From the NCBI GenBank assembly GCA_001786575.1, contig MFRW01000009.1, positions 27,265-91,264 of the forward strand: 64,000 bases of DNA, given 5' to 3'. Position numbers and translations under genes: made by a program. The notes under the pieces were generated by a model. It saw nothing but the letters and a program-made list of their open reading frames with translations. It searched no databases and had not been told where the DNA came from. This document shows positions 28,781-37,741 of this stretch, one piece after another. This stretch comes from Candidatus Moranbacteria bacterium RIFCSPHIGHO2_01_FULL_55_24 (GTDB lineage: Bacteria > Patescibacteria > Paceibacteria > Moranbacterales > UBA1568). Each line of letters begins with the position of its first letter. Within the stretch, counting starts at the first letter, position 1.

Positions 28781-30661
28781 TTACTGGAGAATCGCCTTGA
28801 TCCGGCGGACGCCGGCCGAGGAGGCCTCCTCTTTGACGATCTTAAAACGGCCGAATTGGGCGATATCCGCCGTATTTTTGACATGGGGTCCGCCGCAGAG
28901 CTCCTGGGAATAGACCGTGCTGTCGGGGCCTTCTACCTGGTAGACGGTCACTTTCTCCGGGTATTTCTCCCAGAAACTCCCCTCGACTCCGGCTGCCTTG
29001 GCGGCTTCTTTGTCCATGACGGTAGTGCCGACTGCCGCCCCGGCCTCGATAGCCTCGTTGACGTAAGCCTCCACCCGGTCGAGCGTTTCGCGCGGGACTT
29101 TTTCGGGATAAGTGAAATCGAAACGGGTCCGTTCTTCCGTGATATTGGAACCGGCCTGGTGCACGTCGTTCCCGAGCTCCTTGCGGAGCGCCGCAAGCAA
29201 GAGGTGCGTTGCCGTGTGGAAAGCAGTCACTTTGGCGCTGTGATCGGCGAGACCGCCTTTGAACTTCCCGGCGCTCGCGGTTCGGGAGAGATCCCGGTGT
29301 TTCTTGAATTCTCCGCGGTAGGTCTCTTCATCCACGACGATACCTTTTTCCTGGGCGATTTCCTGGGTCATCTCGAGCGGAAAGCCGTAGGTGGAGAAGA
29401 GTTCGAAAGCATCCTTTCCGGAAAGCGTTCCGGAAGCCAGGCGTTTCTCGAGTTCCTTCAGGCCGCGGACCAGAGTCTCGCGGAATTTGCTTTCTTCTTT
29501 GCCGAGCACTTCCTCGATCTCCTGTTCCTGTTCCTTCACGCTCGGGTATATGGAGGCATACTCGTCGGTGATGGTAGCAACGCTCGTTTTGAGCATGTTC
29601 GGTTGGATGCCGAGCATATCTGCGAAGCGGACTGACCGGCGGATAAGGCGCCGCAGGACGTAGCCCTGGTCGGTATTCGACGGGCGGACGCCATCGCCGA
29701 TGAGAAAAACGCTTGCGCGCATGTGATCCATAAGGATGCGGAAGGCGTAGGTATGCGATATATCTTCCCCGTAGGTCTTCCCGGAGAGTTCTTCCAGCTT
29801 CTTGCGGAGCGTATCGAAGATATCGCCTCGGAAAATATCCGGGTTATCGTTTTTGGCGGCCATGAGACGCTCCAATCCCCCGCCGAAGTCCACGTTCTTC
29901 TGGGCGAGCTTCTCGAAACCGCTTTCGGTCCGCTTGTATTCCATGAAGACGTTGTTGCCGATCTCTACGAAGCGGCCGCAATCGCAGTTCACATGGCAGG
30001 GCTGGTCTCTCCAAGGGGATGCTTCGTGCAGGCCGAGCTTTGCCCCGAAGTCCCAGAACATCTCGCTGTCCGGTCCGCCCGGTTCTCCTGCCGGCATATT
30101 GCCAGGCACGCCGGCGCGGCTCCACCAGTTCTTCTTCTCGCTGTAGTAGAAGATGTGCTCTCCTTCATGGATACCGTCTTCCTTGGAGTTCTCTCCGATC
30201 TTGGCGTCGATGCCGGCTTCCCGGAATAATTTTTTCCAAAGCTCTGCCGCTTCGGTATCTTTGGGAATGCCGAGCTCTTCGTTGCCGCGGAAACAGGTGA
30301 AGGAGAGGCGATGCGGGTCAAGCCCGATACGTTCGGTGAGGAATTCCCACATCCAGACGATCTGCTCTTGTTTGAAGTAGTCGCCGAAAGACCAGTTGCC
30401 GAGCATCTCGAAGAAGGTCGTATGACGATTGTCGCCGACTTCCTCGATGTCCTGGGCCCGGAAGCACTTCTGCGAATCCGCGATACGGGTTCCTAACGGA
30501 TGTTTCTCTCCGAGAAGGAAGGGAATGATCGGCTGCATGCCGGAACCGGTGAAGAGTGTCGTCGGGTCGTTTTCGGGCACGAGCGGAGCCGAAGGCGTGA
30601 TGGCATGCCCCTTTTCTTTGAAAAAATCCAAATAAGCGCTGCGGATCTCGTGAGCGTTCAT
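28781..30661 (-). CDS. alaS: alanyl-tRNA synthetase lacking the C-Ala domain
   Basis: 626 residues against about 870 in most bacteria. The class II catalytic domain (SAPLVPENDPTTLFTGSGMQ, HTTFFEMLGNWSFGDYF) and the tRNA-recognition part are complete, and the editing domain keeps both zinc motifs: HTATH and CGGPH. The protein stops right after editing (GVRRIKAILQ), so the C-terminal dimerisation/tRNA-elbow domain is absent. It charges tRNA-Ala through the G3-U70 pair, which the tRNA-Ala in this window has. Gene order: coiled-coil protein, then alaS after 9 bp. Confidence 0.96.
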   Translation of the reverse strand: MNAHEIRSAYLDFFKEKGHAITPSAPLVPENDPTTLFTGSGMQPIIPFLLGEKHPLGTRIADSQKCFRAQDIEEVGDNRHTTFFEMLGNWSFGDYFKQEQIVWMWEFLTERIGLDPHRLSFTCFRGNEELGIPKDTEAAELWKKLFREAGIDAKIGENSKEDGIHEGEHIFYYSEKKNWWSRAGVPGNMPAGEPGGPDSEMFWDFGAKLGLHEASPWRDQPCHVNCDCGRFVEIGNNVFMEYKRTESGFEKLAQKNVDFGGGLERLMAAKNDNPDIFRGDIFDTLRKKLEELSGKTYGEDISHTYAFRILMDHMRASVFLIGDGVRPSNTDQGYVLRRLIRRSVRFADMLGIQPNMLKTSVATITDEYASIYPSVKEQEQEIEEVLGKEESKFRETLVRGLKELEKRLASGTLSGKDAFELFSTYGFPLEMTQEIAQEKGIVVDEETYRGEFKKHRDLSRTASAGKFKGGLADHSAKVTAFHTATHLLLAALRKELGNDVHQAGSNITEERTRFDFTYPEKVPRETLDRVEAYVNEAIEAGAAVGTTVMDKEAAKAAGVEGSFWEKYPEKVTVYQVEGPDSTVYSQELCGGPHVKNTADIAQFGRFKIVKEEASSAGVRRIKAILQ

Positions 30662-30670
30662 AAGCGGAAT

Positions 30671-30940
30671 CTAGTGGATACTCTTTATCTTTTCTTTGAG
30701 AAGCGCGTGATCCGCCTCTTTTGCCAGAAGATCTTGGCGGATGCGCTCTTTTTCCTTTTCGAGCTTCTCGATCTCTATCTTGGCTCGCTCCACAGTGTTC
30801 TTCTGCATGCGGAGCGCCTCGGCGTTCTGTCTTTCTGTAGCCTTCAGGTGTTCGAGATCGGCCGCGATGATGAGCATATCATTCTCGTAGCGATGCAGTT
30901 CCCGGCGGCTTTCTTCGGTGTTTCCGTGCTGGAGAGACAT
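30671..30940 (-). CDS. coiled-coil protein, 89 residues
   Basis: Entirely helical with heptads (EIEKLEKEKERIRQDLLAKE). CCT-ATG start, no Shine-Dalgarno site. It lies 9 bp upstream of alaS and shares the promoter at 30968-30996. Unknown role; a coiled coil beside a truncated AlaRS invites a structural partner idea, which is only a guess. Confidence 0.7.
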   Translation of the reverse strand: MSLQHGNTEESRRELHRYENDMLIIAADLEHLKATERQNAEALRMQKNTVERAKIEIEKLEKEKERIRQDLLAKEADHALLKEKIKSIH

Positions 30941-30967
30941 AGGCGGTACTTTGGAGAGAGAAGGTTT

Positions 30968-30996
30968 ACTCTAGCAGATTTTCGGGGCAGAGACAA
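30968..30996 (-). promoter_or_regulatory. promoter for the coiled-coil gene and alaS
   Basis: TTGTCT (30996-30991), 17 bp, TAGAGT (30973-30968) with TGC before the -10. Confidence 0.5.
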
Positions 30997-30999
30997 GCC

Positions 31000-32979
31000 T
31001 TATTCGGCCGCTCCCGAGGTCTCTGAAGGGCTGGAAACGATCGTAATCGTCACGCGGCTTTCTGAAGCGGGGATGCTCGATCCGAACCAATCCGGCTTGA
31101 AGAGGAGCTCGATCTTGCTTACTCCGGGATAGCTTTCCAGAACCTGTTGGATTCCGGCAGTATCCTTTCCGAGAAGTTCGTGTTTGAGCTTGTCCTGGTC
31201 TATAGCGGCTTGGAGAGCGGTTTCCGCATGGACTTTCATGCGGACTTCCCGAGCGTCGTAGTTCGGCGCGATTTCGCCGAAGTCGATCCGGGTATCACCC
31301 GCCTTGAAAGTGACGCCGTTCACTTCGGTATTCAATGACTGCAGCACCTGTTTTTTGATAATATCTTCGGAAACAGCGAATGCCCGGGCTTTATAGCTCC
31401 GCGTGTATTCGAAGGTAGTCGCCACAGTTCCGGTTTTCGGCAGGTTGGCCGTTTCGAGAGGGGTGATTTCCAGGCTTTCGGAAAGCAGTTTCTCGTCTCC
31501 AGCCAGACGTGAGTTCACTTCTGCCAGAAAGGTTTCCTTCGCTTTCTCTTTGGCGTTATTCTCGGCTTTCTCGAGGTCGGCCTTGGTGATCGTGGCGATG
31601 TCGGAACCGGTATTCCCTCCCCCAGTCATGTTCTTCACGGATTTTCCGGAGAATTTCTCGTACTTCGGGCTGCCCTTGAAGCCGGGGATGGTGAACGTGG
31701 TCGGTGCGACATTGTATTCTTCCCCGGTCTGGTCAGCCATCACTTGAGCCTCGATCGCTCCCGGCTCGCTGGTCATTCCCGGTACGGTGATGCTTTCCGT
31801 CAAACGGAAGATTTTTCCGTCTGGTGTCTCGAAGCGAGTCGTGGCTACAAGCGATTGTGGATCTTTGCTGAATTCGTTATAGATGACGATGCTGCCGCGA
31901 GCTTTCTGACTCGAAGAGGCCGAGCTTCCGGTGGCAGTCTCGGTGACCGTGATCGGAATCTCCTTCTCTTCCAAGCGCACCGGAATCTTGTCGGAAGCGC
32001 CTTGCTCCGCCCCTACCATCCCTACGAGGTTCAAGTCGCTCTTCTCTGCGGTTTCAAACGGCGTGATACGGACCTCTACCTTGGGGAAGAAGAGGAAAGC
32101 GGCCACACCTATAACACAGAGAAGCGAAAGGCCTCCGAGGACGAAGAGAACGCCCTTGGCCTTGGCGTGGTGCACTTGCGGGGAGCGCGGTTTTTGAGAA
32201 CTCGGCTTGGGAGCGGGAGCACTCGCCGGTTCTCGTCTGACTGGAGCGGATGCGGGAGATGGTATGCCTTGCTCCTGCCCGAAGAAACGCTTGAGAGCAT
32301 CTTGGCGCTCGCCGGAATAGCTCCCTGTGCCAAAGTTCGGTTCGGGACGGGCTGAAGGAAGCGGAGCGGCAGTCGGCTTTTCCCCTAGGTTCGGTCTCTG
32401 GGCGAGATTCTCTCGCGGTGTTTCGTGGATGGCTTGCGCTTCTTGGTGGCGCAAAGAGTTGAGGCTGGGCGGACGTTCCGGAGCCGCATTCCGCACGCGG
32501 AGCGTCTGCATATCCTGAAGCGGCGCGCTTGGCGGAGCGGATTCCTCATGGGGCTGCCCCACTATGCCCATGCTCCCGCCGAAAAAGTCCGAGCTTCCGA
32601 TGTTTTCGGAACGCGGGAGCGATTGTGACATTTCAGGAGAGGCTGGCGCGGCTTCACCTTTCGGAGGGGTATTGGGAACCCGAGCGGGTACCGGAATCTC
32701 TACGTGGTTCGCTTTCTGCGAGAAGTCGTCGGAGTATGTTTCTGTCTCGACGCCAGCCTTTTCGGCGAGCATTCTCCCGGTCTCGTCCTGGGTCACGACG
32801 ATAATCTTCTTTCCGAGCTTCTGCGCTTCGCGCTGGAAGAGACGCAGGTTGACGATGCTTTGTAGGACGAGGGCACGTTTCGGGAAAACGAAGATATTCT
32901 CTCCCTCGGAAGATTTCCGTAGGCGTCCGATGACGGAAATGATCTCTTCATCGCTCTCTATGTAAAATGTCTGTGACAT
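31000..32979 (-). CDS. large single-pass membrane protein, baseplate-J-like external part
   Basis: 659 residues. Residues 1-80 are a Rossmann-like domain (IFVFPKRALVLQSIVNLRLFQREAQKLG) facing the cytoplasm; 95-275 is a Pro/Ser/Glu-rich linker; one membrane helix lies at about 277-298; the remaining 360 residues are external and beta-rich. The repeat-like segment SIVIYNEFSKDPQSLVATTRF ... GEEYNVAPTTFTIPGF resembles baseplate J-type proteins. It lies 14 bp downstream of the FtsA/PilM-like ATPase, a pairing typical of CPR, and may be the membrane partner of that ATPase in a surface structure. Function unproven. Confidence 0.72.
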   Translation of the reverse strand: MSQTFYIESDEEIISVIGRLRKSSEGENIFVFPKRALVLQSIVNLRLFQREAQKLGKKIIVVTQDETGRMLAEKAGVETETYSDDFSQKANHVEIPVPARVPNTPPKGEAAPASPEMSQSLPRSENIGSSDFFGGSMGIVGQPHEESAPPSAPLQDMQTLRVRNAAPERPPSLNSLRHQEAQAIHETPRENLAQRPNLGEKPTAAPLPSARPEPNFGTGSYSGERQDALKRFFGQEQGIPSPASAPVRREPASAPAPKPSSQKPRSPQVHHAKAKGVLFVLGGLSLLCVIGVAAFLFFPKVEVRITPFETAEKSDLNLVGMVGAEQGASDKIPVRLEEKEIPITVTETATGSSASSSQKARGSIVIYNEFSKDPQSLVATTRFETPDGKIFRLTESITVPGMTSEPGAIEAQVMADQTGEEYNVAPTTFTIPGFKGSPKYEKFSGKSVKNMTGGGNTGSDIATITKADLEKAENNAKEKAKETFLAEVNSRLAGDEKLLSESLEITPLETANLPKTGTVATTFEYTRSYKARAFAVSEDIIKKQVLQSLNTEVNGVTFKAGDTRIDFGEIAPNYDAREVRMKVHAETALQAAIDQDKLKHELLGKDTAGIQQVLESYPGVSKIELLFKPDWFGSSIPASESRVTITIVSSPSETSGAAE

Positions 32980-32993
32980 ATCCAGGTGTAATT

Positions 32994-34262
32994 TTAATTT
33001 TTTTCAAGCGATTGCATGCTGCGGCGCAAGATATGGGAAAGCATCTTCTCTTCTTCGATATGGTCGAGGAGGGCGAGATTCGCGAGTCCGATCGGGGTGA
33101 TGTCCTGTGGATTGCCGAGGCGGCCGGTAGTATCGGTGATGCGGACGATATCTTTCGGTTGGAGATAGCTCACTTGAGGCGCTTTGGAGAAGGGCAATGA
33201 TTGGGCCCATTCGGAAGCGCCGAGCGCCTGTTTGATGCCCGGGAGCCCTGATCCTCCTCCGCAAAGGAAAATGCGCGATGGCAGAAGGTCGGTCTCTGCG
33301 AATTCCAGAAGCGAGAGTTCGACTCCGCCGATCCAGACGCGGCAGTCGTCGGCAAAAAGCGCCGCGATGCGGCTGGCATCGGCTCCGGGGAGTTTGCCGA
33401 GAGAGTAGTCGATCTTCATGCGCTCGGCCGTATCGAAAGGGATCTGGAATTCCTGGGCGAGACGCTTGGTGAAGGCACGGCCGCCCAAAGCGAACATTTT
33501 CGTTCCCTCGAGTCCGCCGTTCCGCACGACTGCGATGTCGGTCGTTCCCCCGCCGACATCTATGAAGATAGCGCTGAAGTCGAGCATATCTTCCACTTCG
33601 ATGGAGCGGGCGACTGCGTATGGTTCTGCAGCGATGGAAAGGAGATCCAAGTCGAGTTCATCGGCGATCGTCTGGAGGGCGCCTAAGTGGATCATCGGCG
33701 CATAGGCGTTGAAGACGCTCATCGAGACGTCTTTCCCCTGGAAGTTGACCGGGTTCATGACATGATAGCCGTCGATCCGCACGTCGACTATGGCGGCGTT
33801 GATGAGCTTCACCTCGATATCGTTCTGGCCGGTCTCCCAGGCGAGCTGCTTCTTGATGCGTTCGTAGGCCTTCTCCTGGACTTTCTGGATGATCATCTTG
33901 AGTTCCGGGATAGCGATGCGGATTTCCGGATTGACGCGCTCGTAGTGGACGGTCGTGGTCGTCCCCTTGACCAGCTCGCCGGCGATGCCGATGATGCTCT
34001 TCTCGACGCGCTTTACCTTGGCCTCTTCTTTGGCGAGCGAGATGGCCTCACGCGAGGATTCGATCACGCCGCTGATATCGGAGACTGCTCCGCTCTGCAT
34101 ATTGCCGGCTTTCTGCGGAGCCCGGCCGACCCCGATCACCGTCCCGTGCTTCTGGTCGTTTTCGACGCGAAAAATAAGCGCTTTGACGACTTCGGTACCG
34201 ATGTCGAGCGCCAGGATGAGGTCAGTCTCCTGTTTCCATGAAAATCCTGAAAAAAGTCCCAT
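32994..34262 (-). CDS. FtsA/PilM-like actin-fold ATPase
   Basis: 422 residues of actin-like fold with an SHS2-type insertion: phosphate-1 loop ALDIGTEVVKALIF at 18-31, phosphate-2 loop FIDVGGGTTDIAVV near 236-249, adenosine loop LCGGGSGLPGI near 335. The short C-terminus (SHILRRSMQSLEKN) could be a membrane-targeting amphipathic helix as in FtsA. No ftsZ or other pilus genes are in the window, so division (FtsA) and pilus assembly (PilM) are both open. It is transcribed with the membrane protein gene at 31000. Confidence 0.82.
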   Translation of the reverse strand: MGLFSGFSWKQETDLILALDIGTEVVKALIFRVENDQKHGTVIGVGRAPQKAGNMQSGAVSDISGVIESSREAISLAKEEAKVKRVEKSIIGIAGELVKGTTTTVHYERVNPEIRIAIPELKMIIQKVQEKAYERIKKQLAWETGQNDIEVKLINAAIVDVRIDGYHVMNPVNFQGKDVSMSVFNAYAPMIHLGALQTIADELDLDLLSIAAEPYAVARSIEVEDMLDFSAIFIDVGGGTTDIAVVRNGGLEGTKMFALGGRAFTKRLAQEFQIPFDTAERMKIDYSLGKLPGADASRIAALFADDCRVWIGGVELSLLEFAETDLLPSRIFLCGGGSGLPGIKQALGASEWAQSLPFSKAPQVSYLQPKDIVRITDTTGRLGNPQDITPIGLANLALLDHIEEEKMLSHILRRSMQSLEKN

Positions 34263-34271
34263 ACGGGTTTT

Positions 34272-34280
34272 ATTATACCA
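34272..34280 (-). promoter_or_regulatory. extended -10 promoter of the FtsA/PilM-like gene
   Basis: TGGTATAAT ends nine bases before the ATG, giving a leader of only two or three bases. No -35 is apparent. Confidence 0.65.
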
Positions 34281-34308
34281 CCGTTTGCCGCTTCAATCGA
34301 TGCGCGAA

Positions 34309-35340
34309 TCAGGAAATTTTCTGCGGTATGCATTTCTCTATGGCGCGCTCCATAGCTTGCTTCGAAAGCAGCCCTTTCGTCGCGCTGAAAGCGCTGATGA
34401 CGCTCTGGCTGTTGGCCATGCCATAGCGGAGCGCCGTATCCAAAGTTTTCCCGGCAAGAAGCGCCCCGAAAAATCCGGAGGAAAAAGCGTCTCCGGCCCC
34501 GGTAGCATCTACTACCGGTTCGCTTCGTTTCGGGACTGCGCACTGCCAGATCTGCTTGCCGTCAGAAGCCCAAGCACCGCGCCGGCCATCGGTCAGGCAG
34601 AGCGTCGGGACACCGGCGGCATGGAGTTTCCGGATGAGGATGGTCTCATCTTCGAGGCTCTCTCCGGCCTCATGAGGATGGCTCGGAAGCAGAAGCTCGA
34701 TAGCCTCATCTTTGTTCAGCATGAGGACTGAAACTTCCTTCAAAAGCGAGAGGACGAAGGCTCCGTCGCTCTTGATATTGTGCTGGCCGGGATTTAGGGC
34801 GAGTCGGAAGCCGTAGCGCTTCTTGGCTTCGAGGATATGATGGACATTCCCCTTCCAGTCGCCGTTTAGGGAGCTGACAAAGACCCACTCGGCTCGAGCC
34901 AAGTCTTCTTCGCGGACCTGGAGCTTCTCGTTGGCATCGCGGTTATGGAAAATAGTGCGGTCGCCCCTTCCGGTGAGGACGATGATGGCGGAAAGATCCG
35001 TACTCGTATCGGAAAGCGTTTTGAGGAAGCGTGTGCTGACGCCTTCGCTTGAGAGGATTTTCCTGGCCCAAGAACCGATCTCGTCATCTCCCACGCAGCT
35101 ATAGCAGGCGGCGCGGTGTCCGAGACGCGAGAGGCCTACGGAGACATTGGCGGCCACTCCGCCGATCCCTTCAGAGCGGTCCGGGATGCTGATCTTCCCG
35201 CCGATTTCGAAAGCCACCTTTTCCTTGGAGGTGATGTCTTCGGGGGTGTGTACGATCACGCCTTCGTCAGTCGGAAGGAAAATATCCTTGGAAATCGAAC
35301 CGATACAGATGATCGGGCTCGCGAAGAAATTGCGGAACAT
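34309..35340 (-). CDS. PfkB-family carbohydrate kinase
   Basis: 343 residues with the ribokinase-fold signatures: an N-terminal CIGSISKDIFLP, GGVAANVSVGLSRLG near 60-75, and the catalytic DATGAGDAFSSGF near 283-295 (Asp base in GAGD). The substrate (ribose, fructose-type sugar or nucleoside) cannot be told. It is the last gene of the run scpA-scpB-dacA-mraY-pgk-eno, 9 bp after eno, which suggests feeding sugar phosphate into lower glycolysis. Confidence 0.9.
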   Translation of the reverse strand: MFRNFFASPIICIGSISKDIFLPTDEGVIVHTPEDITSKEKVAFEIGGKISIPDRSEGIGGVAANVSVGLSRLGHRAACYSCVGDDEIGSWARKILSSEGVSTRFLKTLSDTSTDLSAIIVLTGRGDRTIFHNRDANEKLQVREEDLARAEWVFVSSLNGDWKGNVHHILEAKKRYGFRLALNPGQHNIKSDGAFVLSLLKEVSVLMLNKDEAIELLLPSHPHEAGESLEDETILIRKLHAAGVPTLCLTDGRRGAWASDGKQIWQCAVPKRSEPVVDATGAGDAFSSGFFGALLAGKTLDTALRYGMANSQSVISAFSATKGLLSKQAMERAIEKCIPQKIS

Positions 35341-35349
35341 GCTTTTGTT

Positions 35350-36633
35350 TTAATGTGTTTCTTGCCAGATTTTGAGCAAGCGATTGTACTTGGCGATGCG
35401 CTCGCCGCGCGACAGCGATCCGGTCTTGATGAATTCGGCACCTGTTCCGACAGCGAGATCGGCGATGAAGTCGTCGACGGTTTCCCCGGAACGGTGCGAT
35501 ATGACTGTGCGCATCCCTTCTTTCTGTGCCAGGTGGATGCAGTCGAGGGTCTCGGTGAGGGTTCCGATCTGATTCGGCTTGATGAGCACGGCATTGCAGG
35601 CCCCTGTCTCGATGGCTTTCTTCAAGCGTGTGACATTCGTTACCAGGAGGTCGTCACCGATAAGCATAAGCGGAGCGCTCCAAGCGACCGGCACCTTCTC
35701 GAGTTTTTCGCGCATGGTGTTCCAGCCGCTCCAGTCTTCTTCCTGGAGTCCGTCTTCGATGGAAACGACATTGTAGAGGCTGATCCATTCCCGATAGACG
35801 TTGATCAGGCTTTCACGCGACAGCGAGACATTCTCCGGCTTCAGAGCGTACTGATCCTGATCCTTATCATAGAAAGAATTCGCGGCGACATCGAGGCCGA
35901 TGAACACCTGCTTCCCGGGATGGTAGCCCGCTTCGGTGATCGCCTGGTTCAGGAGTTCCAATGCCCGCTTGTGGCTCTCCAGATGCGGTGCGAAACCGCC
36001 TTCGTCCCCTACTCCGATAGAAAGGTTCTCTTGGATGAGGAGATTCTTCAAAGTATGGAAGATCTCGCTTCCGGCACGAAGCTGTTCCGGATAGCCGACG
36101 ATCCCGCTCGGGATGATCTTGAATTCCTGGGCTGACAATCCGGAGTCGCTGTGCTTGCCGCCATTCAGCACATTGAACATCGGCACGGGATAAGAAACGT
36201 CCTTCTTCCGGCTCTTTCCGAAGAGTTTCTCGATGTGCTGGTAGAGTGGCAACCCCTGGCTCATGGCTGCCGCTCTGGCGGCCGCGAGCGAGACGCCGAG
36301 GATAGCATTCGCGCCTAAGCGCGCCTTGTTCTCCGTCCCATCGAGCGCGATAAGCGCCCGGTCGAGCGCCTCTTGGTCGCTCGGGTCGTGGCCGAGGAGA
36401 GCTGCTTCGATTTCGCTGGAAACGTGACTGACGGCCTGGCTCACGCCGAGGCCATGGTATTCGCTCGGTACGTTGTCGCGCAATTCTACGGCTTCGAAGG
36501 TACCGGTAGAGGCTCCGGACGGAACGCCAGCGGTCGCTTGTGTGCCGTCGTCGAGGATTACAGTGGCTTCAAGGGTAGGATTGCCTCTGGAGTCGAGGAT
36601 TTGCCGGGCTGAAATGCGGGTGATTTTTGCCAT
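35350..36633 (-). CDS. eno: enolase
   Basis: 427 residues. It starts ITRISARQILDSRGNPTLEA, has the Mg ligands (Asp in FIGLDVAANSF, Glu in VSIEDGLQEEDW, Asp in LIGDDLLVTN), and the tail IKPNQIGTLTETLD and SHRSGETVDDFIADLAVG. It converts 2-phosphoglycerate to phosphoenolpyruvate. Gene order pgk-eno keeps two consecutive late glycolytic steps together (phosphoglycerate mutase is not in the window). Confidence 0.98.
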   Translation of the reverse strand: MAKITRISARQILDSRGNPTLEATVILDDGTQATAGVPSGASTGTFEAVELRDNVPSEYHGLGVSQAVSHVSSEIEAALLGHDPSDQEALDRALIALDGTENKARLGANAILGVSLAAARAAAMSQGLPLYQHIEKLFGKSRKKDVSYPVPMFNVLNGGKHSDSGLSAQEFKIIPSGIVGYPEQLRAGSEIFHTLKNLLIQENLSIGVGDEGGFAPHLESHKRALELLNQAITEAGYHPGKQVFIGLDVAANSFYDKDQDQYALKPENVSLSRESLINVYREWISLYNVVSIEDGLQEEDWSGWNTMREKLEKVPVAWSAPLMLIGDDLLVTNVTRLKKAIETGACNAVLIKPNQIGTLTETLDCIHLAQKEGMRTVISHRSGETVDDFIADLAVGTGAEFIKTGSLSRGERIAKYNRLLKIWQETH

Positions 36634-36675
36634 ACGATCAGTAAAGGATTGGGCGGTTATGTTTCTTCTAGTGTA

Positions 36676-37725
36676 TCACGAGGTTTTGAGCGCCTCCAGG
36701 CCGGGAAGCGAGGCACCGCTCAAGTAGTCGAGCATCGCGCCGCCGCCCGAAGAGACAAAGCCGATCTTGTTCATGACATTCGCCCGCTCCACGACGGCAA
36801 GCGACTCGCCTCCGCCGATGACGACATAGGCGTCAGTCTCAAGGATAGCGGACAAGATAGCGTCCGTCCCCATGTTGTAGGGCTTTTCCTCGAACTTTCC
36901 CAGAGGTCCGTTCCAGATGATAGTCTTCGCCATCTTGAGGATCTGCGAGTAATAGGCGATGGTGTTCGGACCGATATCGAGCCGACCCTCGGCGAAGTCT
37001 TGCGGAAGGAGCACCTTCTCTCCGAAAGGGATCTTCTGATCGATAGCTTCGTTCGCGACTTTGCCGCCGACGAGGATGCAGTCGTAGTTCTTTTCGAAGG
37101 CATGGATGAGCGGAAGCTTGGTCTCGATCTTCGCGCCGCCGATAACCGCTACTGCCGGATGCGCCGGTGAGAAACGTACGCGGTCGAGTTCGTCGATCTC
37201 CTGGAGCAAACGGAAACCGGCATAGCTCGGAAGCATCTTCGGGAGAGCGGATACGGAAGCATGCGCCCGATGGCAGACGCTGAAGGCTTCATTCACATAG
37301 GCAGTGAACGGCTTGGCAAGGGCTTCCGCGAACGATCGGTCGTCCGCCTCTTCTCCGGGGAAGAAACGCACGTTCTCCAAGAGAAGTACGCTCCCCGGAG
37401 GAAGTGTCTCGAGGGCTTTCTCTACCTCTTCGCCGACACAAGTCGGAACGAAAACGACTTCTCTTCCGAGCGCTGCCTGAAGTGCCGGCACGAGGCTTTT
37501 GACGGAAAATTCTTCGCTCATTTTCCCTTCCGGCCGCCCGAGATGGGTCAGGAGAGCGACTTTGACGTTTTCGTAGGAGAGGATATGGTCGATGGTCTTT
37601 TTGACGATCTCGAGACGGAAATGCTCTTCGATCTCACCGAGACGTGTCCGTTCTATGTTGAAGTCTGTCCGCACCAGGACGCGCGCGTCAGAAAAGTTGG
37701 CGTTTTCGATGGAGCGGAGTTCCAT
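36676..37725 (-). CDS. pgk: phosphoglycerate kinase, short form
   Basis: 349 residues, about 45 fewer than usual. Landmarks: LVRTDFNIERTRLGEIEEHFR, the THLGRPEGK motif, LLLENVRFFPGEE, VIGGAKIETKLPLI, KTIIWNGPLGKFE and VIGGGESLAVVERANV. The hinge and the nucleotide domain are compact. It makes ATP from 1,3-bisphosphoglycerate. It is followed by eno after 42 bp. Confidence 0.96.
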   Translation of the reverse strand: MELRSIENANFSDARVLVRTDFNIERTRLGEIEEHFRLEIVKKTIDHILSYENVKVALLTHLGRPEGKMSEEFSVKSLVPALQAALGREVVFVPTCVGEEVEKALETLPPGSVLLLENVRFFPGEEADDRSFAEALAKPFTAYVNEAFSVCHRAHASVSALPKMLPSYAGFRLLQEIDELDRVRFSPAHPAVAVIGGAKIETKLPLIHAFEKNYDCILVGGKVANEAIDQKIPFGEKVLLPQDFAEGRLDIGPNTIAYYSQILKMAKTIIWNGPLGKFEEKPYNMGTDAILSAILETDAYVVIGGGESLAVVERANVMNKIGFVSSGGGAMLDYLSGASLPGLEALKTS

Positions 37726-37741
37726 AAGGTTTGCAAAAAGT

